This document shows positions 12,213-24,677 of a stretch of DNA of 64,000 bases, one piece after another. Each line of letters begins with the position of its first letter. Within the stretch, counting starts at the first letter, position 1. Origin of the DNA: Dactylonectria macrodidyma (Eukaryota > Ascomycota > Sordariomycetes > Hypocreales > Nectriaceae). The DNA lies in the NCBI GenBank assembly GCA_020744425.1, contig JAGMUV010000005.1, positions 3,038,001 through 3,102,000 on the forward strand. Direction: 5' to 3'. The notes under the pieces are model-generated. The model was not told the origin of the DNA. It was given only the letters and a program-made list of their open reading frames with translations, and did not search any database. A program made the position numbers and the translations under genes.

Positions 12213-13660
12213 ATTGCAGACACGGTGACGAACAAGGGACGAGAACCTCGGTGGCAGGCACCACGGCGAGGAAGGATAGGAAGGCACTTCAGCGACGAAG
12301 CGAACGAAGCGAACAAAGCTAGCAGAGCTGTTGAGACGGCACTGGCTCACAAACAAGGGAAGCTATACAGCTACACAACTATGCCAGCAAAGCAAGATCT
12401 GCTTTGAGGGTGAGGCCGTGGCGGGGTGGGTGGTGGGTGGTGTTGCGTGGGGAGAAAACGTCGAGGTGGATGTGGTGGCAACAGGACCTGAGCTCCGAAG
12501 GAGACTGAACTTGTGACAGGGGTCCAAGAGGTGGGATGTGCTGAAAAGCAAGCACCAAAATGGGTTGAAGAAAAAGCAGGTGAGGGCAATATTTTATGAT
12601 GCAAGGCGATACTTATGAAGCTGAGATGGGCTGGAAGACCCTTTTTCTGTTTCTTTTTTTTCGCTGTCGTTCAAGTTTCTGCCGGGAGCAGGAGCAAGAG
12701 CAGGCGCAGGCGGTGGACGGGTGGACTCACGAAGAGCGCGATACGTGCCCATGGCACACTCCTTACAAGCGGGAAGAGGGCGTGTGGTGGGTCCCAACTC
12801 AGTGCGTGTTTTCCTTCCGAGGCGAGCCACGGCAAATAACTGTTAGGGATTCTGCTGACATTCAGGTCACTCCTCTCGCAAATCTCGCCAGCCCTCTACC
12901 CAGGAAGGATCTGAGGGCTATCAGGTCCCATTTGTCCCATCGGTGTGTCTAATGCGAACATGCTGCGCACGCTCCGCACACGCCCTGCCTATACTTGGCC
13001 AACTTACCCAAACCCCTACTGCGTCCTTCGTCCGTCCCTTCGGTCAGTATGTACTCTACCTAGGTAGATACCTTGACTTCGTTGGCGAGCCCCTCCATCC
13101 CCAGAGTCCCCATCGAATATCGACAGTGGGGCACCCAGTCAGCAGCGTCACGACGACTTTTCCATCCTGTTGGTTTTCCTCACTGTCCGCTCACTCGGAC
13201 TTAAGAGTACCTACTTCCCAGAGCCTCCCGCTGGTTGTCGCTTAATTGTTGCGTGAGCATCTCTCCCTCACCACGATTTCGCGACCTGCTGCGCGCTGAG
13301 AACTGCGGGGGGCGGGGTTCAAACCCACTGTGGGTGGCCCTACAAGGCCGATCCGTGGCCTTACGACGTCGCAAGATCAAATTCAACGCCTTTGACTACA
13401 GTCCACTATTCTCTGCCCGCGCCCATGAGCCGGGGCTCCCATCCCCCGGTACGCCACCGCCGTTCCCATGCGTCGCCGCCGACCTTGCCTTGGATTTCCG
13501 CCTTGACAAGACATTTCGGCCACAGCAGGGCACTGACTCCCTTTTTTTTATTTTTTTTTATTTTATTTTGCCCGGGCCACTTTCTTCACTCGCTACCGCC
13601 GGCCGGAAGACTCCCCATAGGTTGGTGCTGTGGCCCATGGTTTCGTTTTAGATATTTGGC

Positions 13661-13697
13661 TACCTTGGGTACGGTACCCAGGGTACCTTACCAAGGG
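13661..13697. repeat. Palindromic GTAC/CCTTGG cluster
   Basis: The core CCTTGGGTACGGTACCCAGG is a near-perfect palindrome, followed by GGTACC and CCAAGGG. Similar motifs recur at 14050-14080, 14569-14616 and 14915-14936. Such palindromes are frequent in Pezizomycotina intergenic DNA; I assign no function. Confidence 0.6.
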
Positions 13698-14568
13698 TTG
13701 GCGACAACCCTTGCAGCCGATCATGTACCACGACGTCGAACTTTTTGACAATACCCCCGTCGTTGGCTGGCATTGGCAAGCCGCAAACTTTGTCAATGCG
13801 CTGGCAGACGGTTGCCCTGAACAGACTCGAGACTCGAGACTGGTCCGTCCAGCCGGTCGGCGACAGGAGTTTGGGCCCACGGCCCATGACAGGGCGAAGG
13901 CACCAATCCCCCAAGCCCGGCAGCCGTCCGTAGCACATGTAACATCAGCTTGTAGATTGACCAGGCGCTCTGTGGCCCGCCCGGGCCTGCAAAGCATCCA
14001 GGCGTGCTGCTTATCGCCCATCTCACATCATGATCCACAATTCAGGACCTAAGGTACAGTACCAAGGAAGGTAGGTACCTAGTCCAAGCCGTTGCGCAAT
14101 GCAGGGTGCCAACAAGATTGGCGATGACAACGGATACGACAACCACCGACGGAGCTGGTCATAGGCGACGCGTGACGACGTTGATGGCACCAAATCCCCG
14201 ACGCGGCATGAGAGCGGTTGCCGTGCCCGCCTTTTCACTACGTATTTGTAAGGATTACGCCGGCGCAGAGTCGGTTCTCGCCTGGCCGACCGGACTAAAC
14301 GGAACCGGTAATCCGTTGGTCAATCGAGGGAACAGCACCGTTGGCCTAGTGAGCAAGACGTAAGTACGTAGGGGTGTGCCTACCAGAGGGCACTCGTGCC
14401 AAAAACTGCCCCCTCTTTTTTCAATTTGCGTAAAGTGGTTGCCTTTTCTCGCCATCTCATCGTTTGCCTGGTTCGCGATTTGCAGTCTAGAGAGGCACAG
14501 TGGGTCTAAAGAGCCGCCTTTTGGGAGCAGGCTAATGTACAAAACCCACATCCGCCTCGCCCCTAAGT

Positions 14569-14616
14569 ATTACAGTACTTTGTACGTAGGTACCTAGGGT
14601 ACGTAAGGTACGTAGG
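14569..14616. repeat. TACGTAGGTACCTAGG palindromic cluster
   Basis: Overlapping ACGTAGG, GGTACC, CCTAGG and ACGTAAGG units form several nested short palindromes within 48 bp. They could fold as a hairpin or serve as protein-binding sites; the sequence alone does not decide. Confidence 0.6.
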
Positions 14617-15197
14617 CTTGAACGACCCATGCTCCCTACCAACCTAAACCTCCGCCGCGAGAGCGAGGAATATGTAGGGGTGTGGCATTAGGCGTCGGCG
14701 AGGTCTTTATGTCCGAAAATGCGATGGCTTCGTGCCGTAATGGTAGTCGTGTGGTTGTGGCATTGCCAGCGCATGCACTGTCTGCCAGGGGGGGAGGGGT
14801 CCCCTGTGAAATGCCAACCGCCAAGTGCCAACCGCCCCTGGCTCAACCCAAAACCCGAACCGTCCGTCCTGAGCTGGTCTAGAAGCTTTCCCCCGAGAAT
14901 CCGCAAAAGTCTACCCCGTACGGAGTACAGTACTGTGCGACGGTGCTGACTCACTTACGCTACACCACCCACGATGAATCAAATGGCCCAATTGTGGTCA
15001 TTCTGCAGGGAGAGCTTGGCTGGCCCGGCGCCCCCGCGGAGGGCCGGGATTGTCACCGGCGGGATAGCGTCGATCGGGCGCGAAGAAAGATCAGCGAACG
15101 GTGAAAAGAGGCTGAAAGATGTCTGGGATGACCGGATGACTGGGGATGTCACGTCGTGATGATGCACTGAGTCCCCCTTCTAGCCACACTGCGAAGA

Positions 15198-15214
15198 TTT
15201 TTTTTTTTTTTTTT
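15198..15214. repeat. T17 homopolymer
   Basis: Seventeen consecutive T in intergenic DNA, with no adjacent gene that it would clearly serve as promoter or terminator. Confidence 0.9.
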
Positions 15215-18201
15215 ACTGCAATACGCCCCTAGCATTCTTGGATTGGATGACAGCCCTCTCATTCTTGCGCGTCGGGGCTCGCGGCTCCCCGTCCGTTCCG
15301 TCAGCACCTCAGACGGCTCAAGATGTACCCGCGGCCGTGGATGAGAAGGCAGATTACGTAGTACAGTATTCTACGTTTCACGCGCAGTATCCCAAGACGC
15401 ATCGCTGATTTCCTCGCTGATGGCCACTGAACAGAGTCCAGCCGCAATAGATTCGTTGCGTGGCGACGCATTTTTGGCCATGAAGCCCGTACAATATGAC
15501 GAGACCGAGTCTCACCGGCTGTCTACTTGTTACCTTCCCGTCTCAAATTTGGACCGCTGTCAACGAAGACAAGGTCTTAGAAACATCGAAGACTCTAGGG
15601 CCGATCATCTGCCGTCACATAGCTCAAGCGTAATGACGTTTGGTTCCACTACAGCTTTGAGGCGCCGGCACAGGGTAAAAGTGGCGCCCCCTCCTCGGTT
15701 ACCCAATCTCTCGGGACAAGCTCAATCTGTGGCTGGGGAATTGGCTACGGGGATGGCGCATGTTGTCTTGAGATCTGCGTCGCTACCTCAAGGTGACCGG
15801 CTGGGATCGTCGAAAGACGCGCCGACACACTACAGCTGGTTAGTATCCCAGCCGTCAAGGCAAGCATTGAATAGCGGCAAGCCAAGCTCATGTGTACCTT
15901 GGTAGGTAGGTAGCTCTAGTCCCATGAGCGGAAGTCTGTGCCACTCAGTGTACTCGACACTTGCTCTCAAGTTTACTTGATCAATCACTGGCTTTGACTC
16001 GTGAATATGGTTATAATGCCTAACAAGACAGGAGACATTAATCTATCGCTTGTTGGAACAAGGACATGTTTGTGCACACAAAAGAACCACACAGGCCCGA
16101 GAGCGTAAGCTGGTCGTGGGACTACTACACAACCCGCAGCAGAACTTATAGCGGATGCGCCACCTCTCAGGGCCCCGTAATCGCGGCTAATGCTGCCAGG
16201 GATCTAGCCTCCTCATTCATTACCTGCCTTGCTTCGTCCGTACCTACAGAGAATTGTATTCAAAGAAGTCATCATATTTAGGTGTAAGCGACACATTCCA
16301 TTCTGTTCGTATCTTATCGTCGACCATATATCGTTCAGTATCCTTAACACCCGCCAAACTGTGCCCCCATCTTGGCAAACAGTACGCCTCCGTCATCCCT
16401 ATGTCTTCCATTGGGTTGCACGATATCCCTATCCCCGCCCAGCACACTGAGATGGTCTAGAACCTGCAAACGACAAAGGATATTCATAGGCCGCAACCTG
16501 TGATATCGCCAAACGTACATTTACAGCCGCATGGCAATCGTAGGCAAAGCGATTGAGAGTGATGGATGCAACGTTGACCGACATCGGGCACCGATCGTCA
16601 TTCCTGCTCCTCATAAGTCTCATGTTCTCTTGAGATGGTGTCATGACAGGCTAAAGGGGTGGAACAGCTTGCTTAATGAGTGTAGGAGCGGAACATTGAG
16701 TTGCTCCGTTTGACGAATGCATGTTGCTGCGGTACTGCAATGTGAGATCAATGTCGAGCTCAAGATGGAAGAGGCTGAATCCCTGGCTGGACGACTTAGT
16801 TCATAAAATCCATCAACACTCGCCATGACAGGTCATTGTCGAGGCCGCGACATACCTAGGCCTGCTTCATCACTTACAAACCATGTTCTCGGGTCAATTG
16901 CGGCTGGCTGTCATGTGTCGCGGCAGGCAAGCCGGCTGACGTATGGCCCAATCTGCATCTTTGGTTGCTGACTTGACACTAAAGTCAGACATGCAGGCAA
17001 ATTGGATCAGAAACACCAAGACGAAATCAAGATTTATGAAAATCGAGGTCATTTATCATGTTGGGAGCTGGTCGAAAGAATCTACAAACCTCACAGGTTC
17101 CACCTTCACTGTGCCGTCGGTAGCGATGCTCAACCAACAACACTACGGGTATATAAACCAATCTTTGGTTTAGAGGGCCTCAAAATCTGGCTAACGCATC
17201 TCTCTGGGCCAGATTTTTGGACCACAAGAATCTTGGCGTCAGCAATTTTCAAGCTCATGTCGATGCACATAAACTTTCGACAGAGGACGCCGGGCAACCT
17301 GAAAAGGAGGTAATTTACCTCGATTGCAAGTCTCACAGGCCCATTATCTGGCTGAACTGCAACTAGATAGTCTGTTTAGATATAAAGGTAATGCTTTCTT
17401 TATCATGAGCATTGTTCGGCTTTCAGTTCTAACGTTGCTTCCTCGAGCTTCTGGCGATAGCCGATAGAGGGCAAAAGTCTTTACCCCTTGACTTCTTGAC
17501 TATGCACCTCATTGTTCTTGCGTTTAAGTCTCTACAGTCAATTCTTCTGACCATATTCAACTTTTATATTCTTCGATAGAGCGTTTCAGAGAAGCGTTGC
17601 CCTGACCAACAGTCTGGGCAACCCTCTCTCTGTGGTGCAACTCAACTTGACTCTCGCTGCCGTGAACGATGACTACCGTTGCACCACATCGACAATCTCT
17701 ATTAGATCGATGTTTTCCGTGAAGAAAAAGCTTAGGTTAGTACAATAGTGGCTCCACACTATTGATTCCATGCGCACATCAGAGCATCCGCAACCACGGA
17801 TCTGAGTAACAAGGAGTTGCATTTCCTTGTCCATCGAGAGGCCATGGCCCTCAGGTCGTGGCACTGAGAGCTGGAATCATAGCCTCAATTGGTATTGAGC
17901 AGTTTTCAACGAACTGATAGGAATATCCTCAGGCAAATGCCTCGCTGTGTCCGCGGACAGCCCTGCACGTCCTAATGTTTCATGATCTGATAGAAGCTAA
18001 ATGCTGAGAATCGAGGCACCATGTGGTTCAATCTCAGATTCTGTTGATAATATAACATGAAAGAAACCAACCAATCAAACTGAAAATCGTCTCCGCGACG
18101 TTCTAACCAAATTCCCAAATTGTACATTCATTCTCGACGTTGGAGTACCGTCCAGCCTCCAAGTCTGCGTCAAGAATGACATCTGTGGTCCCCGCTGGGT
18201 T

Positions 18202-18916
18202 TCATGAACTAGCATGCGCAGTGCGCATGTGCCGATCGAAATTGTCTTTTCTACTGTAGACGTGGCCTGCGGCCGCCTTTCGGCACCCGTCGACGGTGCA
18301 CCGCCATCCCTCGCCTTTTCGGTGAGTGCGGACATGTCGCGAGAGGTCCTTTTGTGTTGCAAAGGCCTTCTCGCAGCCTGAGAAGAGGCAGGAGAAGTAC
18401 TTGATGTGGTACTTCTGGTGTTTCCTAGGAGAAGACAACTGTTAGCACTTTTGGGTACTTATATAGCTGCGCACGGCTGTAAGACACTTACGCCAAGTCT
18501 GAAGGACGGCGAAACTCCTTGCCGCAGTGGCAGATTCTCCTGTCGGGGTTGTCCGTAGAGGCTGTCCAGCTATATGACTCGTCTCCTGGACTTGAAGAGA
18601 TGGATGAAGTCCTGACTGGGGACATGGGCATGCCGTCAGCTGAAGAGCTGCCGCCGTTCCTGTGTGGTGACCAACCGTAGTGCTGGTAGTTGTCGGCAGA
18701 CTCTGCATGTCTGTCGTCGAAGCGGTTGATTGGGTGGAACTGGTTGTCAAAGGGTTTATTCCGAGCATCGTCAAAGCGAGGCTCGGGCTGCATAGTTGGC
18801 TCGTAGGATCGAGAAGGACCTTGGCCTGCCCATTGCTGGGATCGAGAAGCAACACCGTGGTTGTAGTCTTGCCCCGTGGGTAGCCCGTGGGCGATCTCGA
18901 TAGATGAGTGATACAT
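18202..18916 (-). CDS. C2H2 zinc-finger transcription factor
   Basis: complement(join(18202..18424, 18492..18916)), 215 residues; the 67-nt intron has a GTAAGT donor, a GCTAAC branch point and a CCTAG acceptor. The first ~120 residues are polar and disordered (Gln, Ser, Asp, Pro). Three C-terminal fingers follow. Finger 1 is CHCGKEFRRPSDLAKHQKYH, with a short CxC knuckle, and the intron falls inside its helix. Finger 2 is CLFSGCEKAFATQKDLSRHVRTH. Finger 3 has CTVDGC and ends HMRTAH, with a long loop between the Cys and His pairs. The protein ends two residues (SS) beyond the helix. Role inferred: sequence-specific nuclear DNA binding, targets unknown. It stands alone in gene-poor DNA, so context does not help. 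Confidence 0.8.
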
Positions 18917-19299
18917 GGTAATGTTGCTTGCTAGTGCTGCTAATGTTGCTTATGCCGCTAGAATGATTGAAACTTGAATGACTTTGCTGATGTCGGCGGT
19001 CGATCACTTCGGTTTACGAAAAGGGGACTGGGGAGAGTAAATAGAAGGTGGTTATGATTGCGGTAATGATGAGCCAATGCGAGGCTGCCCGGCTGTGGTT
19101 CGACCATGTCCCGCAGCTCTCGTGCTTTGGAACAACACTTTAAGATGAGGTAGGTAGGGCTCCATCTTGGGTTCTGCCGCGGGCAGCGAGGCTTTTGGCA
19201 TCAATTGGGCAAAGTCGCGCCAACTATCCTTCGGATGCAGAAAGTAGATTGAGGCTTGCGGCCCAGAAACGAGACCTCCTACGTAGACTACGTAGTAGA

Positions 19300-19321
19300 G
19301 GGTGACCAAAGGGTGACCAAA
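19300..19321. repeat. Two tandem GGGTGACCAAA units
   Basis: Two exact 11-bp copies, followed by a degenerate third (GGGGGACCA). It lies ~0.4 kb upstream of the zinc-finger gene start, so it could be promoter-proximal; no function is claimed. Confidence 0.8.
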
Positions 19322-19760
19322 GGGGGACCAGTATGACCGATATGCAGTACGACCAAAGGCGTTTCCGATTCGATCGAGCAGAGAGAGGTACTGAGCTGTT
19401 AATGCTGTGTCGGGCTCTATGCTCCATGTAGGTAGCAGGGGCTGATGCCCAACCGACGTGTCGATTTTCCAGGCTGGACTCTGACGACGACAACCAATAA
19501 AACCCCCAGCCCCGACGTGTTGGTGTCCAATTGTTATTTGGGGCTCTCGTGACTTTGCAACGCATCTACCTCAGGGCATTCACCGAAAGCCACGCATTAA
19601 ATTACAGCCAAAGCCCGGCTTCTCTAGCGATCGAGAAAGGTCCTTGACGTCAAACAGAGTGTGGGGGGTGGACTAATCTCGCATCCCAACTGCCACAGAG
19701 CGCCCGTTTTGGAGTATAAGGGCTGCAGGGCGTCGCAACTTGGCCGTCAGGCGCATGAGT

Positions 19761-19854
19761 GCCTTACAAGCCTTACCAGCATCATACAAGCCTTACCGGC
19801 ATCATACAAGCCTTACCGGCATACAAGCCTTACAAGCCTTACACAAGCCTTACA
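19761..19854. repeat. Minisatellite of ACAAGCCTTACCGGCATCAT units
   Basis: Two copies of a 20-bp unit and a shortened third, which then decay into 9-12-bp ACAAGCCTT repeats. The shortening toward one end suggests replication slippage. Not coding. Confidence 0.85.
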
Positions 19855-21359
19855 GGGAAGAGGGTGTCAAGACTATCATGTTGTCGATTCCTAACCTAGG
19901 TACGCAACTCTCCATGACATCTGTGCACCTACCTCGTGATGCCCTTTTATTACGGGATATTCATGTGACTGTAAGTCGGGCTTCATTGCTGACGAGTTCA
20001 GCTCCTTACACGTCTGCCCAAAAAGCCATCATTCCCGACCAAACAGGCGACCACACAATTCCTTCGAATCGTTGTTTTCTCTTGTCTCAATTTTCTGCCG
20101 TCTGACTCCTTTCGATTCCTCTCTCCCGCCATTCCCCGCCAAAGTAGTTTCGTCATCAATGTCCCGTCACGTTGTTCGCAATCTCGATTATTCACATTTT
20201 GTTTCGTCCTTATTTTCTCTTCGACACTTGTCACGCTTCGATGGCCCTTCATTACACGATGCATCTGCAGTTGAACGGATCAACGGCATCGTCTTCATTT
20301 GTCAACTCGATTCCATATTCGTAGTCTACTAACTAGAGTACTAGTTCTAAGATCATTAACAACTTCTATAATTCGTGTTACTCAAATCCAAGGCAGCGAC
20401 AACTTTAGCAGAGATCGCTGCTATCACATGAGAGAGGTTTTCATCGACCGCCCTTTACCTCGCAGTAACAAGGATCAATTCGCATACAGTTAAGACAAGA
20501 CTGGTTGCAGTGTAGGACTGACCGAGGATGAATAGATTCTCCGTGTCGCCATGTCCATTTCACGACAGGATGCACCGTAACGGCCAGAACCGATCCACAA
20601 GCTTCTGCTGGGCGAAGAGGGTTCTAGAAGGAAATGGAGCGTGCCTGCACTTGTATCACGACTGCCACCGCTGCATAGTAGGCGATTCCACCAGCCAAAG
20701 TCAAGACTGCCTTAGGTCTTCTCTCAATCCGCGAGTTACAATCACTCGAGCTGCTCAATGCCACTGCCAAGGCCAATCGCCAAGCTGTCAAAGTCCTGCC
20801 GGTTTTTCCGTGAGTTGCCTTGGCGGCTTAATTCAGTCACTGAAGCCGGCAGCACTGACCGGTGTGGGCTCCAAGGTTCTGGCCCATGGGGGGCTGTGTA
20901 GGTCTCTACAGTGGGCCTAATGTTCGTAAGCTTGCACCCGCCAAGCACTCACCGATTATCTATTGGATCGAGAATAGGGCGAATGGATGTCCTTTGAGGG
21001 CCAACGAAGAGCCTAACAAATACCAGAGTAGGGGAGAAGTTTAGTGGGTTGTGTCCGCTATGCCATTTTGCTACTGTCTCGAAGCAGGCCATAATATCTC
21101 AGGATATTAGAGAGATGGAATGGAAACATCAACAGGACGGCATCACCAGAAGCATTTGTACCTGCCTCCACTGCCTGGGGAATGTTGACAGTGCCAAGTG
21201 CCACGCTACTCAACATTTCGCACGGACCGACCCTCCCCTCCGTGATGACGTTGCTCCTTGAGCCAAGGCTCTTGGGAGCTCAGCTCCCTTGGTTCAACCC
21301 CACCAAAATGTGCCCATCTCCCAGCTCCGCAACATTCCACCTCCTCCATCATCGGCAAG

Positions 21360-24300
21360 ATGGCTGCCTTTCTACGAAGCAAGCAGACGGGTATGCAAAA
21401 GGACCTGTCTGCTAGTATTCGACCTGAGCTTTTTATGCCCGATGACCAGGCTCGCTATGGCATCAACTCCCAGATCAGGTTTGCCCTGCCTCCGAAATCC
21501 CCGGCCGCCGTGTCGTTCTGCTCCCCGCGCTGTCGGACGCGCTCCCTGTCCTGTCGCTAACGTTGGGTGTCTGATGCAGCTGCTTTGCCTACGACCCGGT
21601 TCAGTCGCTGCTTGCGATAGGTACGAGCGAGAGCAAGTTCGGCCCCGGAAAGGTCTCCGTCTTTGGTCAGCGTCGTGTCCAAAAGATCCTCGAGCCGTCC
21701 CGACGCACTTCCTTCAAATTTCTCCAATTCAGCGCGAGCCGACTCATCAGCATCGACGCCAAGAATGAACTTGTGGTATGGGATCTCGATACGGGAGAGC
21801 GTGTCTTTTCCCTAGTCATCGCCGGGGTTGTCATGTCCATGGTCGCGGATCCCATGTTGGATTGGGTCTTCATTGGCCTTCAGAATGGAGACGTTTTGGC
21901 ATACGACTTGGACCGCGGCAGCCTCGCCCGGGCTTTCCGGCTGCCCAACTTTTGGAAAGAAAGGGACCAACGTACAAAGGTGTCCAGTCTTGTCTCCATA
22001 TCGCTCCATCCTAGGGATATTGGTAAGCTGCTGGTGGCGTATACCAATGGAGCCGTCGTCTACTCCTTCAAGCAGAGTCGACCTGTCAATTTCTACGAAT
22101 ATGTCCTGCCCGTTGGCGCTCCAGGCGGAAACGGCGTTGCCGTTGATACGATTCGAAAGCCAAGATTGAGCCACGCGCTCTGGCATCCCTCTGGCACATT
22201 CATCTGCACTGTTCACGAAGACGGCAGCTTGGTCTTCTGGGATCCCAAAGAGGAGAAGGTCGTCATGGCTAGGACACTCACGAAAATGAATGTTAACCAA
22301 CCAAATCCTGGATCTGACGTGCTCACCCCTGCCGATCCCATTCTCAAGATTGCATGGTGCTGCAAGGAGAATTGTGACGACAGTGGTCTGTTGATTGCTG
22401 GCGGACAAGGCCTTGACGCGTCGAAAAAGGGCCTGACTTTCATCGACCTCGGCATCACGCCCATTTATGCCACCTCTTCATGGCAGGTTCTAGGTGACTA
22501 TTGCCGCGGAAAGCGTCTGACCACCTTGCCTCTTCCATCAGGGGCCCAGGCCGTCGACTTTCTCATCATCCCCCGATCTTCGCCTCACTTTGCAGGCGCC
22601 CAGGATCCCATTGCAGTCATTCCGTTGCTTTCCTCGGGTGAGCTCATTACTATGAGCTTCCCATCTGGATACCCGATCAGTCCCACGAATCAATTACACC
22701 CGTCCATATTTTTTGTCCATCCCTTTATCTCAAAAGTCAACGTTTCAAGCTTGGAGCGACCCCGCTGGCTTTCCATGTTCGAGAAACGGAATCAAGGAGA
22801 GCCCATATTGAAGGGGGGCGCCGAAGGACCTAGACCACGCAAGAGGTTTGAGGAGCGCACAATCATTCAAGCGGCACATGCCGATAGCATTATTAGAATC
22901 TGGGACTCGGGTCACGCAGACGATATTGAAAACGGAAGCCAATTACAGGTTGATATTGCTCGGGCATTAGATCGATCCGACGACATCGAGGTCACCAGCA
23001 TGAGAATGGCAACCAGTACAGGCGAGTATGTTGTCGGAACACGCACAGGCGAGGCCATCATCTTCCGATGGGGGACAAACCGATTTTTTGGGAAGGAGCA
23101 ATCCCAGCAACTGGATCCAAACCCGAAGGGATTGACGGACATCAGCTCGAGGGCAGAGCCAACCCTGAAAGAGGGACTTCAGCCACTAGTCCTGTACGAG
23201 ATGATGCAGGGCCCTATTACAGCCATTCAAATATCAAACGTTGGGTTTGTGGCGGTTGGTTCTGAACTTGGATTTTTCACACTGATCGATCTGCGCGGCC
23301 CGGCAATCATATACCAGGCTCAAATGACGGACTTTGTCAAGCAAGATAAACGCTCGTCCTTCCTCAGGGGGCATCAACAAACTGTCGATCCATACAAGGA
23401 ATGGCCAGTGGTGATTGAGTTTGGTGTCATGACTTTAGACGAGGACAAGTATTCCAGCATTTGTTGCTTTGTGGGAACAAACCTGGGAAAGGTCATTACC
23501 ATCAAATTGCTACCAAGTGACAAAGGTACCTATACTGCACAAGTGGCGGGTTTTGTCACATTCGATTCCAAAATCATTTCTCTCAATCCCATCGAGGCAG
23601 ACACCGGAAAACCTGCTGCTGCTACTGGTCAGATAGTGGCAGGTCTCAGAGAGGGTCGCCAAGTCAATGGTGTTCTCGTGGCGGGTAAGTTTGAAGTTCC
23701 ATTGCTCTGAAAATACGTGCTAAACGGACAACAGTCACGCAAACTGAAATCAAAGTCTTCAAGCCTGCTCATGCAAAGGGGGCATCCAAGGAATTTGACG
23801 ATGTCCTATGTGACGCTGCGAGTGTAGCCGAACTTGAGCTTCAAGGGTGTGCGGTTGTGGCCACTTTTGGTGACCGGACAGCGAGGGCTTTCTCTATCCC
23901 TGGCCTCAAAGAGATCGGCAAGGCCGAGTTGCCCATGATGGACATCACCCGCAGTACATCCACTGTTGTCACTCAGACCGGTGATGTCTTTGCATGGTCT
24001 GGCCCTAGTGAACTGGCAGTCATTCACGTATGGGGCACTGGAAAGTCTCCCCAGCAGTCCCCTGATACTCTCATCAATCCCAAACTGGAATGTCCGCTTC
24101 GCCCAACAATCTCAAATCTGCAATGGATTTCAGGTACCCAGTACATCTCGCCCCCGGATCTAGATCTGTTGGTCGGAGGACCGGACAGGCCACCCAGTAA
24201 GCGGATGATGGAGGCGGCAGCGGCAGAACAACGTGCTGCGCGTACTGGCGAGGCTGGGCCTTCCGGGTCTAGCCAGGAAGGTTGGGGAGACTATCTGTCA

Positions 24301-24459
24301 AGGCAACTGAACGAGCGGACAGAGAAACTGAACATTATGGGAGACAACATGGACAATTTGCAAGAACAAAGCGCTGGGTGGGCGGACGATGTGAATAAGT
24401 TCATTGGTAAACAGAAGAGAAACATGGTGCTTGGAGGGCTCAAAGGCAAATTCTTTTAA
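21360..24459 (+). CDS. SRO7: Sro7/tomosyn (Lgl family) SNARE-binding exocytosis regulator
   Basis: Three exons, join(21360..21478, 21580..23684, 23735..24459), 982 residues, all junctions in frame; the first intron has a CTAAC branch point. The start ATG opens MAAFLRSKQTGMQKDLSASI, a usual Lgl-family beginning. Two WD40 beta-propellers fill most of the length, with blades such as LVVWDLDTGERVFSLVI, GDVLAYDLDRGSLARAF and GSLVFWDPKEEKVV, and an Lgl C-terminal segment follows. The last ~60 residues (LNERTEKLNIMGDNMDNLQE) form an amphipathic R-SNARE-like helix, as in tomosyn; yeast Sro7 is described as lacking this motif. These proteins bind Qbc-SNAREs (Sec9) and Rab Sec4 and control vesicle fusion at the plasma membrane, which in hyphae is expected at the tip. 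Cytosolic and peripheral membrane. Confidence 0.93.
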
Positions 24460-24677
24460 GGGTTTCTTTTTACCAGAAGAGCAGCAAAGAACATGTTTGG
24501 TTGATTTGGTGGACGTCAAAGAGAACAATGCTAGCTTGATACCAGGGCCGCTCTTTCGATTTTCTTTCATCTAGTCTAACTTGGGAGATTCGAAATATCC
24601 ACAATCGAAAACACAGCTACTAATAGCAAATTTATACCCGCCCTGTATTAGACGTTATTGCACTCAATTCTCGTTGC

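Larger units (their letters stand above)
12213..18201. other. Intergenic stretch with palindromic motifs
   Basis: No supported gene. The sequence from 13.0 to 15.4 kb is studded with CTAGG/GTAC/TACGTA palindromes. A frame at 15420-15905 (161 codons, plus) starts with ATG but resembles nothing I know. From about 16 to 18 kb the sequence turns more AT-rich without open frames of interest, apart from an unrecognised 17002-17313 frame that lacks an ATG. Confidence 0.45.
18917..21359. other. Intergenic stretch with tandem repeats
   Basis: Contains two short tandem repeats (19300-19321 and 19761-19854) and weak open frames. One small ATG frame, 20159-20332 (57 residues), follows a CT-rich leader-like segment; another, 20528-20920 (130 residues), has ten or so cysteines but no signal peptide. 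Neither is convincing. Confidence 0.45.

Noticed and set aside
13290..13350. GGGTTCAAACCC resembling a tRNA T-arm
   Set aside because: It is a simple palindrome; no cloverleaf can be built around it. I found no convincing tRNA or rRNA gene in the window.
15420..15905. 161-codon plus-strand frame starting MATEQSPAAIDSL
   Set aside because: Clean ATG frame but no domain, promoter or introns, in repeat- and palindrome-rich intergenic DNA.
20159..20332. 57-residue frame after a CT-rich leader
   Set aside because: Leader-like context is suggestive, but the product has no recognisable feature and no TATA or intron support.
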